Assembly (NCBI GenBank): GCA_028285105.1 | Contig: JANQQE010000021.1 | Coordinates: 124,001 to 188,000 of the forward strand | From: Alphaproteobacteria bacterium | GTDB taxonomy: Bacteria; Planctomycetota; Phycisphaerae; UBA1845 | Direction: 5' to 3' | DNA: 64,000 nt | In this document: piece by piece, positions 33,663-42,056 of the stretch | Layout of the letters: every line of letters starts with the position of its first letter | Numbering within the stretch: position 1 is the first letter of the stretch | Notes under the pieces: model-generated | Told to the model about the DNA's origin: nothing | Databases searched by the model: none | The model's input: only the letters and a program-made list of their open reading frames with translations | Program-made: the position numbers and the translations under genes

Positions 33663-34000
33663 TCATGCTCCAATGATGCGTCGCGGCAATTGGGGGCCGA
33701 AAATCGAGAATCTCAAGATCTGAATCGGCACGGCGATACCCCTACTTAACGGTACGATGTTCCAACAAACGCCGAAAGACGCATACAAGAAGCCCATATC
33801 CGGTTTCAAGACCGATAACGATTTAATCATGCAATATCAGCCGGTCAAAGAAACACCGTCAACCGCCAAGAACTTGAGTTTGTGCGACGCCCTCAATTGT
33901 CCAATAATATGCAATCGGGCCGGAAGTCGATGCGGTTGGCGATTGAGTTATGCAACAAGTGCCACACCATGGCACTGTTCCAAGAAGCAGATGGCGAGCG
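33663..34000. other. Divergent intergenic region
   Basis: Between the HD-GYP gene (minus) and the aldehyde dehydrogenase gene (plus). I see no gene, repeat or clear structure. It is expected to carry promoters for both genes, but no box pair is convincing. Confidence 0.4.
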
Positions 34001-35455
34001 ATGCAGCGAATTACGAATTACATCAACGGCCGGTCAGCCGAACCGATCTCCGGCGAATACCTCGACAATGTCGACCCGTCAACTGGACAAGTGTATTCGC
34101 AAGTTGCAGATAGCGACGAGCGCGATGTCGAAGCGGCAGTCGAATCCGCCCGCAATGCCTTTCCGGCTTGGTCGAAACGATCAGCCGAAGATCGCTGCAA
34201 AATCCTCATGCGGTTGGCCGACTTGGTAGAAGAAAATGTCGAGAGACTTGCAAAAGCGGAATGCATCGACAACGGCAAGCCACTGTCGCTCGCAAGATCG
34301 CTGGATATTCCGCGTGCGGCTAAGAACCTGCGTTTCTTCGCAACCGCGATGCTCCACGCCAAAAGCGAAGTCCACGCGATGGAAGGCGTCGGATTCAATT
34401 ATACACTGCGTCAACCGCGCGGGGTGGCTGGCATCATCTCGCCCTGGAACCTACCGCTGTACCTGTTTACATGGAAAATCGCACCGGCGCTTGCAACGGG
34501 AAACACCGTGGTCGGCAAACCGTCGGAAGTGACGCCGATGACCGCCTACCTCCTGAGCGAACTCTGCACGGAAGCAGAATTACCACCCGGCGTCCTCAAC
34601 ATCGTTCACGGTTTGGGCGCAAAAGCCGGAGCAGCACTGGTCAAACATCCAAAAGTACCAACGATTTCTTTCACCGGCGGAACAGCCACAGGTGCGAGGA
34701 TCGCCAGCGACGCATCCCCCATGTTCAAGAAAGTCGGTCTCGAACTTGGCGGTAAAAATCCAAACATCATCTTCGCCGATGCTGACCTCGATGCCGCGAT
34801 GGACGGAAGCCTCCGATCGTCATTTGCAAATCAAGGGCAGGTTTGCCTGTGCGGTTCGAGAATGTTCATTGAACGAAGCGTGTACGACGACTTCCTGGAT
34901 CGTTTCGTCTCGAAGGCCAAGCGGCTGAAAGTCGGCGATCCACTCGAAGAAGACACCGATCAAGGCGCACTGGTATCGGGTACACAACTGGAAAAAGTCA
35001 CGCAATACGTCGCCCTCGCCCGCAAAGAAGGCGGAACGATTTTATGCGGTGGTAACCCGCCCGATGGCTTGAACGATCGCTGCAAGGACGGATACTTCTT
35101 CGCACCGACCGTGATCAGCCAACTGTCCGTCGATTGCCGCGTAAATCAGGAAGAAATCTTCGGGCCGGTGGTGACGGTGACACCATTCGACAGCGAAGAT
35201 CAAGTTGTCGAATATGCCAACGGCGTGCAATACGGATTGGCATCGTCGGTGTGGACAGGCGATGTATCGCGTGCCCATCGGGTGGCAGAACGAATTCAAT
35301 CCGGAACCGTATGGGTCAACTGCTGGATGGTGCGGGACTTACGCGTACCATTCGGCGGAATGAAACAAAGCGGCGTCGGCAGAGAAGGCGGCGATGAAGC
35401 ACTGAGGTTCTATACGGAACCGAAGAACGTCTGCATTCAGATTCCCGGCACCTGA
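34001..35455 (+). CDS. Aldehyde dehydrogenase, muconate-semialdehyde type
   Basis: A 484-residue enzyme from the ATG at 34001; the frame upstream is probably not translated. The NAD(P)-binding site and catalytic residues are complete: ISPWNLP (Asn150), LELGGKNP (general base Glu248) and FANQGQVCLCGSR (Cys282). C-terminal FGGMKQSGVGREGG is normal. Close relatives include 2-aminomuconate 6-semialdehyde and 2-hydroxymuconate semialdehyde dehydrogenases; the RidA-type deaminase gene 34 bases downstream supports the aminomuconate role. Together the two would convert 2-aminomuconate semialdehyde to 2-oxo-crotonate-type products in tryptophan or nitro-aromatic breakdown. Confidence 0.9.
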   Translation: MQRITNYINGRSAEPISGEYLDNVDPSTGQVYSQVADSDERDVEAAVESARNAFPAWSKRSAEDRCKILMRLADLVEENVERLAKAECIDNGKPLSLARSLDIPRAAKNLRFFATAMLHAKSEVHAMEGVGFNYTLRQPRGVAGIISPWNLPLYLFTWKIAPALATGNTVVGKPSEVTPMTAYLLSELCTEAELPPGVLNIVHGLGAKAGAALVKHPKVPTISFTGGTATGARIASDASPMFKKVGLELGGKNPNIIFADADLDAAMDGSLRSSFANQGQVCLCGSRMFIERSVYDDFLDRFVSKAKRLKVGDPLEEDTDQGALVSGTQLEKVTQYVALARKEGGTILCGGNPPDGLNDRCKDGYFFAPTVISQLSVDCRVNQEEIFGPVVTVTPFDSEDQVVEYANGVQYGLASSVWTGDVSRAHRVAERIQSGTVWVNCWMVRDLRVPFGGMKQSGVGREGGDEALRFYTEPKNVCIQIPGT

Positions 35456-35489
35456 CAAACACGCGATCCAACATTCGAGATGATTTCAG

Positions 35490-35936
35490 ATGAGCGCATC
35501 GGAAAACAAAAACATCGTCAGTCATCGCGCCCCAGAAGCTGTTGGAGCCTTCCCACATGCCAAACGGGCTGGCGACCTGCTTTTCCTATCGGGCATCGGC
35601 CCCCGTAAGCGAGGCACGAAAGTGATTCCCGGCGTGACCATGGATGCCGACGGATTGGTTGTGTCGTACAACATCGCCAAACAAACGATCGCCGTCTTTG
35701 AAAATGTCCGCACGGTGTTGGAAGATGCCGGCGCGTCGTGGAATGACATTCTCGACGTGCAGGTTTTCCTGACCAACATGAAAGACGACTTCGCGACGTT
35801 CAACAAACTCTATGCGGAACACTTCGCCGGCGAAGGTAACCCCAACCCGACGCGAACGACCGTCGAAATCAACTGCCTGCCCACACCGATCAACGTAGAA
35901 CTCAAGGTGATCGCGTCGGCTGCATCGATTGATTAG
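35490..35936 (+). CDS. RidA-family 2-aminomuconate deaminase-like protein
   Basis: A 148-residue protein with the RidA fold. The N-terminal FPHAKRAGDLLFLSGIGPRKRG, central IAKQTIAVFENVRTVLEDAG and C-terminal TRTTVEINCLP and NVELKVIASA match the YjgF/RidA deaminases, with the Arg in TRTTVE (about 126) as in active family members. Its position after an aldehyde dehydrogenase gene suggests 2-aminomuconate deaminase, which releases ammonia and 4-oxalocrotonate, rather than the common enamine/imine deaminase. Gap to the ALDH gene is 34 bases, consistent with an operon. Confidence 0.78.
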   Translation: MSASENKNIVSHRAPEAVGAFPHAKRAGDLLFLSGIGPRKRGTKVIPGVTMDADGLVVSYNIAKQTIAVFENVRTVLEDAGASWNDILDVQVFLTNMKDDFATFNKLYAEHFAGEGNPNPTRTTVEINCLPTPINVELKVIASAASID

Positions 35937-35980
35937 AGCCATGACGGTTTAGACGATCGCCAAACCGGATTAGATGGAAG

Positions 35981-36055
35981 GGTGAGTGACGGGGCTCGAA
36001 CCCGCGACCTCCAGGACCACAACCTGGCGCTCTAGCCAACTGAGCTACACCCACC
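35981..36055 (-). tRNA. tRNA-His (GTG)
   Basis: Read on the minus strand, a complete cloverleaf: acceptor GTGGGTG paired with CACTCAC (one G.U), D-stem GCTC, anticodon stem CCAGG/CCTGG with loop TTGTGGT (anticodon GTG), and T-arm GCGGG-TTCGAGC-CCCGT. The extra G at position -1 (36055) pairs with C73 (35981), the identity mark of histidine tRNA. CCA is not encoded (next bases are CT), so it is added after transcription. Confidence 0.96.
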
Positions 36056-36266
36056 ATTGAACCGATCAAACTCGCCCAATAGCGAAAAAAACCGGCTTGC
36101 CTTGCCCCAAATGGCACCAAGGCAACGTGAAACGATACCATTTTTGGGGTGGCTTGCAACCGTGGCCGCTGTCGTTGGAACAATGGTTCACCGGGCGAGG
36201 ATTGGGCGTTGCGCTGGCTCGGCCTTACACTTATGCGAGGCTCATGGATTGGTCGATAGGTAGCTT

Positions 36267-36650
36267 ATGATCCACCGCAAAACGACTTACCGGTATTCAG
36301 TTCTTACGGCAGCCAGCCTGCTCGCCATTGTGGTGGTTGGCTGCACAAATGAACGGTTCGAGGAAGCCTCGATAAGCCGCTGGGAGAATATCGGCGCCGT
36401 CAACCGAGCCGTCTACGCCCGCGAGCAGGAATCGCCCCAACGCCTCAAGAGAATTAGCGACATCATTTCAGCGACAGAACCGCATCACGAAAAACGCCTC
36501 GCGTACACACTCGAACTCCTCCGAAGCAAACAGCAAGCCGAACTCGACCGTTGGCCCACGCGCTGGGCGCGCACGCGCGACGACTATCGCAATCGGATGG
36601 CCGGCAACCCCGACTTCATCCCCGATGCCGTCGCCCGCATGTGGTACTGA
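36267..36650 (+). CDS. Small lipoprotein, unknown
   Basis: A 127-residue protein with a signal helix ending in VVGC (Cys 26). The remaining hundred residues are rich in Arg, Glu and helix formers (FEEASISRWENIGAVNRAVYAREQES, LAYTLELLRSKQQAELDRW). A soluble periplasmic helical domain tethered to a membrane is the likely arrangement. No family known. It precedes prmC by 50 bases. Confidence 0.65.
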   Translation: MIHRKTTYRYSVLTAASLLAIVVVGCTNERFEEASISRWENIGAVNRAVYAREQESPQRLKRISDIISATEPHHEKRLAYTLELLRSKQQAELDRWPTRWARTRDDYRNRMAGNPDFIPDAVARMWY

Positions 36651-36700
36651 ACAAGCCTGCCCCTGGCGACAAGTACAAACCGCACCTATAGTTGGCGAGC

Positions 36701-37597
36701 ATGAGTACCCCCCCCGCAGAACAAGAGTGGACGATTCAACGCCTGCTCGAATGGACCAAGCCATTCTTTGAACGAAAGGGTTTGGACGAGCCAAGGTTGG
36801 CTGCAGAAATCCTGCTGGCCAAGGCGCTGGGTTGTGTACGGTTGCAACTGTATACGCAATTCGAGTGCGTGCCTTCGGCAGACGAGTTGGTGACGTTTCG
36901 CGAATTCGTTAATCGGGCTGCCGACCATGTTCCCATCGCGTATCTCGTGGGATTCAAGGAATTCTACAGCCTCGAATTCGAAGTCTCACCAGATGTCCTG
37001 GTCCCTCGCCCCGAAACCGAGATGCTCGTCGAGCGATCACTTGAACTCACTGCGTCGAATTCAGAACCCATTTGGTTGCTGGAAATTGGGACGGGCAGCG
37101 GCTGCATCGCCGTCGCGACCTGCAAGAACGCGCCGAAGGTGAATTTCGTCGCAACGGATGTTTCGCAACCGGCTCTGGAATTGGCGAAGCAAAACGCCGA
37201 AACGCACGGGGTGGCTGACCGTATCCAATTCGTGGAATGTTCCGGGTTGGAGATTCCAACGAACGCAATTACCGACGGGGGCTTCGATGTTCTCGTTTCC
37301 AATCCGCCCTATGTCGCCGAGTCCGAATTGGCTGACCTGCCGCCAAACGTCAAGAACCACGAACCGCACATCGCCCTCCACGATGGAGCCGATGGATTAT
37401 CATTTTATCGCATATTTGCAGCCGAATCGCCACGCATACTCAACCCAAGCGGGACAGTCCTGATCGAGATCGGCGAGACGCAAGCGGAGGAAGTAATGAA
37501 TATTTTCGAGAAGGCAGGTGGATTCGGCCCACCGCAAATTTGGCGCGACACCGTCGGTGGGCACGAACGGGTCATGTCATTCAAACGCAAACAGTAA
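36701..37597 (+). CDS. prmC: Release factor glutamine methyltransferase
   Basis: A 298-residue enzyme that methylates the Gln of the GGQ motif in peptide chain release factors RF1/RF2. ATG at 36701 follows a GGCGAG site; the TTG nine bases upstream is less likely. N-terminal helices bind the release factor; the catalytic domain has FKEFYSLEFEVSPDVLVPRPET, ETMLV-like Glu, LEIGTGSGCIAVA (SAM-binding motif I) and VSNPPYVAESEL (NPPY, active-site Asn). C-terminal FEKAGGF is typical. No prfA is adjacent. Confidence 0.93.
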   Translation: MSTPPAEQEWTIQRLLEWTKPFFERKGLDEPRLAAEILLAKALGCVRLQLYTQFECVPSADELVTFREFVNRAADHVPIAYLVGFKEFYSLEFEVSPDVLVPRPETEMLVERSLELTASNSEPIWLLEIGTGSGCIAVATCKNAPKVNFVATDVSQPALELAKQNAETHGVADRIQFVECSGLEIPTNAITDGGFDVLVSNPPYVAESELADLPPNVKNHEPHIALHDGADGLSFYRIFAAESPRILNPSGTVLIEIGETQAEEVMNIFEKAGGFGPPQIWRDTVGGHERVMSFKRKQ

Positions 37598-37636
37598 CAC
37601 GGCGACAGCGGTTTCTTGGAGGCCTTCGCGCTTTAT

Positions 37637-37787
37637 CGTCATTCCCGCGCAAGCGGGAATCCAGAATCGCACGATGAAAGCACACGGGTTTCTGCACTGC
37701 TCGCGGTCGCCATAGACCCTTCGGCTGGCAATGCTCTTGCCAGCGATGACGCATGCGCCCGAATTTCCGCGTGCGCGGGAATGACAG
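37637..37787. repeat. Inverted pair of family B palindromic repeats
   Basis: Left copy 37637-37664: CGTCATTCCCGC then GCGGGAATCCAG. Right copy 37763-37787: ATTTCCGCG then GCGGGAATGACAG, inverted. About 100 bases lie between. Both match a repeat known from many bacterial genomes (REP-type). This lies between prmC and murA; the rest of the 327-base gap holds nothing clear. Confidence 0.8.
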
Positions 37788-37924
37788 CCAAACAGTCAGC
37801 GATACCGCCCATCCATCGCCGCCAAATACAACCGTTTGGCGGATACCACGAATCGGTTATGATGCCAGCGGCGCGGTTGCCGTACGTCTCATTCAAATCA
37901 CATTCATATTCGCGAGGTAATGCT

Positions 37925-39196
37925 GTGGAGAGCTTGATTATCCAGGGAGGGAATCGTCTCAAAGGAACCATTCCGGTCAGTGGGGCGAAAAACGCTGCCC
38001 TACCCATCATGGCCGCCTGCATCCTGTGCGAAGGCGAAACGATCCTCCACAACGTTCCTGACCTTCGCGACGTTCGACAAATGTGCGTGCTGCTCAATCG
38101 ACTCGGCGTCGAAACCGAACGCGACAAATCCGGCGCGCTTCACCTGCGGGCTGAAGACGAAATGAACTGTCACGCCGAGTACGAACTCGTCAGCAAAATG
38201 CGGGCGAGCATCTGCGTACTGGGTCCGCTTCTCGCAAAAAGGCGCAAGGCGCAGATTTCCATGCCGGGCGGTTGCGCGATTGGCGATCGACCGGTGCGAT
38301 TGCACATTCAAGGCCTCGAAGCACTCGGTGCCGATACCGATCTCGTCAACGGCGACTTCGTGATGAAAGCCAAAAAACTGCGCGGGTCGGAGTTGTTCCT
38401 CGGCGGCGCGTTCGGATCAACCGTCACCGGAACCGCGAATGTTTTGATGGCCGCCGTCCTGGCTGAAGGTCGCACCGTCATCGAGTCAGCCGCCTGCGAA
38501 CCGGAAATCGTTGATCTTGCAGACTTCTTAAACAAATGCGGCGCACGTATCGAAGGGCAAGGCACACCGCGCATCGTCGTCGAAGGCGTCGCGTCGCTTC
38601 ATGGGGCAGAACACACAGTCATCCCAGACCGAATCGAAGCCGGAACATTCATGATCGCAGCGGCAGTCAGCAACGGTGAACTGACGCTGAAGGATTGTCG
38701 CATCGACCACCTCGTCGCATTTGTCGATACGCTGAGACGGGTCGGGCTGAACATCGAAAAAGGCGACAAGGGCGTGAACGTATCGTCGTCGCGCCGACTG
38801 GACCCGACCGAAATCACAACCCAACCGTATCCCGGTTTCCCCACGGACTTGCAGGCCCAAACGATGGTGCTGCTGTCATTGGCCGACGGCAACAGCGTCA
38901 TCACCGAAAAGATTTTCCCCGACCGCTTCCTGCACGTCGCCGAACTCAATCGAATGGGCACCCGCCTGCGCAAGGAAGGGCCAACCGTCATCGTAGAAGG
39001 CGTCAAGAAACTAGTCGGCGCACCCGTAATGGCATCAGACCTGCGAGCATCAGCGGCCCTGGTCCTAGCCGGCCTGCTGGCGAAGGGCCAAACGCGAGTG
39101 CAACGCATGTACCACCTCGACCGCGGATACGAGAAAATCGAAGAGAAGCTAAAAGCGGTGGGCGCAGATGTGAGACGTGTGACGGATTCGATTTGA
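37925..39196 (+). CDS. murA: UDP-N-acetylglucosamine 1-carboxyvinyltransferase
   Basis: A 423-residue EPSP-synthase-fold enzyme catalysing the first step of peptidoglycan synthesis (enolpyruvyl transfer to UDP-GlcNAc). GTG at 37925 is chosen because GAGG lies 8 bases upstream and the following residues match the family start ([26 protein letters not shown]). The catalytic Cys117 is in MPGGCAIG, so fosfomycin sensitivity would be expected. The open frame continuing upstream to 37616 crosses repeats and is rejected as coding. Confidence 0.95.
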   Translation: MESLIIQGGNRLKGTIPVSGAKNAALPIMAACILCEGETILHNVPDLRDVRQMCVLLNRLGVETERDKSGALHLRAEDEMNCHAEYELVSKMRASICVLGPLLAKRRKAQISMPGGCAIGDRPVRLHIQGLEALGADTDLVNGDFVMKAKKLRGSELFLGGAFGSTVTGTANVLMAAVLAEGRTVIESAACEPEIVDLADFLNKCGARIEGQGTPRIVVEGVASLHGAEHTVIPDRIEAGTFMIAAAVSNGELTLKDCRIDHLVAFVDTLRRVGLNIEKGDKGVNVSSSRRLDPTEITTQPYPGFPTDLQAQTMVLLSLADGNSVITEKIFPDRFLHVAELNRMGTRLRKEGPTVIVEGVKKLVGAPVMASDLRASAALVLAGLLAKGQTRVQRMYHLDRGYEKIEEKLKAVGADVRRVTDSI

Positions 39197-39291
39197 TTTG
39201 CGCTGTTAGCGATCCCGTCGAGCTAGTGAGCGGCTCATAAGAATATCGCGAACCCGAGTTTGAAAACTGTTGCCATCCGTCGCGCTGTGCT

Positions 39292-39750
39292 TCACACAGA
39301 ATTGTGGCCTAACCAGCTCAACCAACCAAAAGAATACCATATTGCGTATGCGATGATCACGAGGACGGCGGTAACTCTTCTGGGCCTAAACGCGAATACA
39401 AGTACGAGCAGTAGACACGGGACAGCAATGGCGCTGAGGAGCATCGCCGGAAACTTGGCGCGAAGAAACGTCAAAGGCCCAAGACACCTCCATGAAAAAG
39501 GCCAGTTCCTTTCGCCAACACGCAATACGAACGTAATCCAGCATAGAGCGACGTAGGTAGCCACGGTTGCAATGAAGCAAAACGCGGTAGTTTTGTGGCT
39601 GTTCCCATCATCGGGAAGTCTATATGTGCGCCGAGTTCCTGGGTCGCATGTGGTGCCGCATTCTGGACACTTTGGACCTGACAAACCACGAAGCGAGTAA
39701 TTGCACTCCGTACATGCCGCCTCATCCGGAAACATAGCAAGGATTTCCAT
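39292..39750 (-). CDS. Zinc-ribbon membrane protein, unknown
   Basis: About 152 residues from the ATG at 39750 (or five codons later). The first 50 residues contain two Cys pairs (CTECNYSLRGL, then CPECG), an iron or zinc ribbon; three hydrophobic segments follow (about 60-80, 107-130 and 128-148). This arrangement, ribbon then membrane helices, recurs in planctomycetes. Function unknown. The gene lies 28 bases after the pssA stop. Confidence 0.6.
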   Translation of the reverse strand: MEILAMFPDEAACTECNYSLRGLSGPKCPECGTTCDPGTRRTYRLPDDGNSHKTTAFCFIATVATYVALCWITFVLRVGERNWPFSWRCLGPLTFLRAKFPAMLLSAIAVPCLLLVLVFAFRPRRVTAVLVIIAYAIWYSFGWLSWLGHNSV

Positions 39751-39778
39751 TGCCAACGAATTGGAGATGTCGGTTATT

Positions 39779-40732
39779 CTACGACGCCGAATTCGCCTGG
39801 CCGGATTCGGGTACGTTCGCGTTTGGTTCGGAGATTGGCGTTCCGGATTCTGATTTGTGCTTTCTTTTTTTCCTCTTGAATAACGTGTTGATCGGGCCAC
39901 TCAGGACGTAGATGGCTACGATGCCGGCTAGGGTCGGTGATGGGGCGGCGATGAATGTTCCGGCTACGAGTACCATTAGCACGACGTATCCCCACGGTTT
40001 GCGGCCTCGCAGGTACGTGTTGCCGATGTGGACGTATTGCACGCGACTGACCATGAGCAAGCCGGCGATGACGGTGATGACCGGCATCAAGTTGACGAGT
40101 TTCGCGCCGCGTACGTCGGCAACGTGTTCGTGTAAAATGACCAGCGACGCGACGAGGGCAGCTGCTCCCGGACTGGGTAAGCCGAAGAAACGCTTGTGTT
40201 TCAAGTCGCCTTCAGCATGCTCGACGTTGAACCGCGCCAGGCGCAATCCGCAGCAACTGACGTAGATCGCGCCGGCGACCCACGCGAAGCGCTGTTTGAC
40301 GAATGGCCCTTCAAGTCCTTCGTGGTGTCCGGTCAGGATCATCACGATCACCAACATCGCTGGAGCGATTCCGAACGTGATCATGTCAGCGAGAGAGTCG
40401 AGTTGACCACCGAAGTTCGTCGTTCCCGTGGTCATGCGGGCGACGCGGCCGTCCATTCCGTCGAAGAACATTCCGAGGAATATCAGCACGCCACCGACCG
40501 AAACATACGTCGGAAGCAAATCTTCAATCATCTGACGGTTGAGGGTCGTCTTGTCAGCGGCACCTACGCCGGTAAACGCATCGATCAAACCGAGCATGCA
40601 AAGGTAAACAGCCGCAAACCCGCAAAGCATGTTGGCCAGCGTCAGCATCGTCGGCAGGACAGCGATGGTTCGGAGTCGTCGTACCGACCTTGGTTGCGGA
40701 ACTGACTTGCCGTTTTCATCGACGATTTTCAT
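39779..40732 (-). CDS. pssA: CDP-diacylglycerol-serine O-phosphatidyltransferase
   Basis: A 317-residue multi-helix membrane enzyme that makes phosphatidylserine. The CDP-alcohol phosphotransferase motif appears at about 90-115 (FFDGMDGRVARMTTG, then LDSLADM) with the DG, DG, AR and DxxD positions present. Six or more membrane helices follow, and a charged C-terminal tail (KRKKRKHK, then Asn/Ser-rich). GGGAG lies before the ATG. It is the second gene of an operon with psd (45 bases upstream), together giving phosphatidylethanolamine. Confidence 0.92.
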   Translation of the reverse strand: MKIVDENGKSVPQPRSVRRLRTIAVLPTMLTLANMLCGFAAVYLCMLGLIDAFTGVGAADKTTLNRQMIEDLLPTYVSVGGVLIFLGMFFDGMDGRVARMTTGTTNFGGQLDSLADMITFGIAPAMLVIVMILTGHHEGLEGPFVKQRFAWVAGAIYVSCCGLRLARFNVEHAEGDLKHKRFFGLPSPGAAALVASLVILHEHVADVRGAKLVNLMPVITVIAGLLMVSRVQYVHIGNTYLRGRKPWGYVVLMVLVAGTFIAAPSPTLAGIVAIYVLSGPINTLFKRKKRKHKSESGTPISEPNANVPESGQANSAS

Positions 40733-40777
40733 AGTCTCTCCCTGAGTCTACCTCTCACTGCGTTCGTCGAACACGGT

Positions 40778-41431
40778 TTAACCAGTGCAGACGATGAGGC
40801 TGGTAAGCCCGGCTTGCACTTTGTCGCCGACGTTCGTTTTGATTTCGATCCCTTGTATATCGGGAACGATCAGCTCGGTTCGCGAACCAAATTTAATCAG
40901 CCCGAAGCGCTCACCGCAAACAAGCTTGGTTTCAGCCTTGGCATGGCAGATTATGCGTCGGGCGATCAGTCCGGACACCTGCCGAACGATGACCGGCCCG
41001 GCGATGGGCGAAGCGGGATCGATGAGCAGCGTGTTTGACTCGTTGAGGCGCCCCGCATCTTCGTGCCGAGCGTCGAGAAACTTTCCGGGTTGATAGCTGA
41101 CGCTGCGCACGGTACCTGCACACGGCGAACGATTGATGTGAACGTTGAAAATGCTCAGGAAAATACCAACGCGAATCGCAGGCCCGCCGATTTGTTCGTG
41201 ATGATCGAGGTGAACGATTTCGGTGACCGTTCCGTCGGCTGGCGAAATGAGTACGTTGCTATCGACGTTCGCAAGGCGCTTCGGATCGCGAAAAAACCAG
41301 AACACCCAAAGCAGTACTGCAGACGGAATCAGCGCAAGTGACCAATGCACGAGGCTTAGCCCCCAAGCCACGGCACCCAGCACCAACGTCGAGATGATGA
41401 TTTCCCGAAGGCCTTCTTTTGCAAGTCCCAT
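40778..41431 (-). CDS. psd: Phosphatidylserine decarboxylase, short archaeal-type
   Basis: A 217-residue proenzyme that decarboxylates phosphatidylserine to phosphatidylethanolamine. Two N-terminal membrane helices precede the conserved SPADGTV, GIFLSIFNVHINR and the self-cleavage site FGSRTEL (Gly182-Ser183), which gives a pyruvoyl group after processing. This length and the FGSR motif mark the short PSD-A type rather than the E. coli LGST type. It is co-directional with pssA 45 bases downstream. Confidence 0.92.
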   Translation of the reverse strand: MGLAKEGLREIIISTLVLGAVAWGLSLVHWSLALIPSAVLLWVFWFFRDPKRLANVDSNVLISPADGTVTEIVHLDHHEQIGGPAIRVGIFLSIFNVHINRSPCAGTVRSVSYQPGKFLDARHEDAGRLNESNTLLIDPASPIAGPVIVRQVSGLIARRIICHAKAETKLVCGERFGLIKFGSRTELIVPDIQGIEIKTNVGDKVQAGLTSLIVCTG

Positions 41432-41594
41432 ATCGCGCGTCCGTATTGAGTGGAATTCCGGCTAACATAGCACGTTGCGCGGACTCTTGCCACGCGAACG
41501 GCTGATAACTTCCGGAACTGCGCCTCGCGATAATGCGCCGATTGCCCCACTTGACCGGTGGATCGTATGTTTGATTCGACCGAGAGGGGAGTTC

Positions 41595-41975
41595 ATGGGC
41601 GTGGCGACAATACCATCAACCAGCGCGCAGGTTCGCGAAGTGATGTTGCGATTCCTGGCGATATCGCAACGTCGATGCGATACAACGCGGGCGACGGGTT
41701 GCCGCACACATCGTCGCAATCAACGCACCTGGCCGCTGGCCATCATCGATCCGCGTAACCCCGAGCAGGAAGAAGCCGCGGCCCTGCACGATGCGTCCGT
41801 TGGTGGGATTGCGTTTCTTTACCGGCGGTCGATCGATGTCGGTTCGATCGTGCGCATCCGATTGTTTTGGGGAGAGGCTGACAGCCCGATGGTTCCGACG
41901 GTGGTGCGCCATCGCACGCTGACCAACGACGGTTTCCTGATCGGCTGCGAATATCTGGTTTCGCTTGAGGATTGA
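41595..41975 (+). CDS. PilZ-domain protein
   Basis: A 126-residue protein; the ATG at 41595 has GGGGAG 5 bases upstream. It shows the PilZ cyclic di-GMP motifs: RxxxR at about 37-41 (RTHRR) and DxSxxG at 66-71 (DASVGG), then beta strands IRLFW and VVRHR and a final IGCEYL. Such proteins bind c-di-GMP and pass the signal to a partner. A single short domain with no effector partner is visible. Distance from the HD-GYP gene (9 kb) gives no direct link. Confidence 0.72.
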   Translation: MGVATIPSTSAQVREVMLRFLAISQRRCDTTRATGCRTHRRNQRTWPLAIIDPRNPEQEEAAALHDASVGGIAFLYRRSIDVGSIVRIRLFWGEADSPMVPTVVRHRTLTNDGFLIGCEYLVSLED

Positions 41976-41977
41976 AT

Positions 41978-42046
41978 GTAGGTTCCGCTATGCGGACCGA
42001 TTCGTTAGGCGTTTTTTGCAATAGCGGTCCACACAGCGGACCCTAC
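41978..42046. repeat. Inverted pair of family C repeats
   Basis: Copy one, 41978-41998: GTAGGTTCCGCTATGCGGACC. Copy two, inverted, 42026-42046: GGTCCACACAGCGGACCCTAC. They share a GTAGG/GGACC pattern with family A but have a different palindrome. The pair is just after the stop of the PilZ gene. Confidence 0.72.
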
Positions 42047-42056
42047 GGACCACGCA

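Noticed and set aside
37616-37924. N-terminal extension of murA
   Set aside because: It crosses two dispersed repeats and has no similarity to MurA; the GTG at 37925 has a good ribosome site and fits the usual length of the enzyme.
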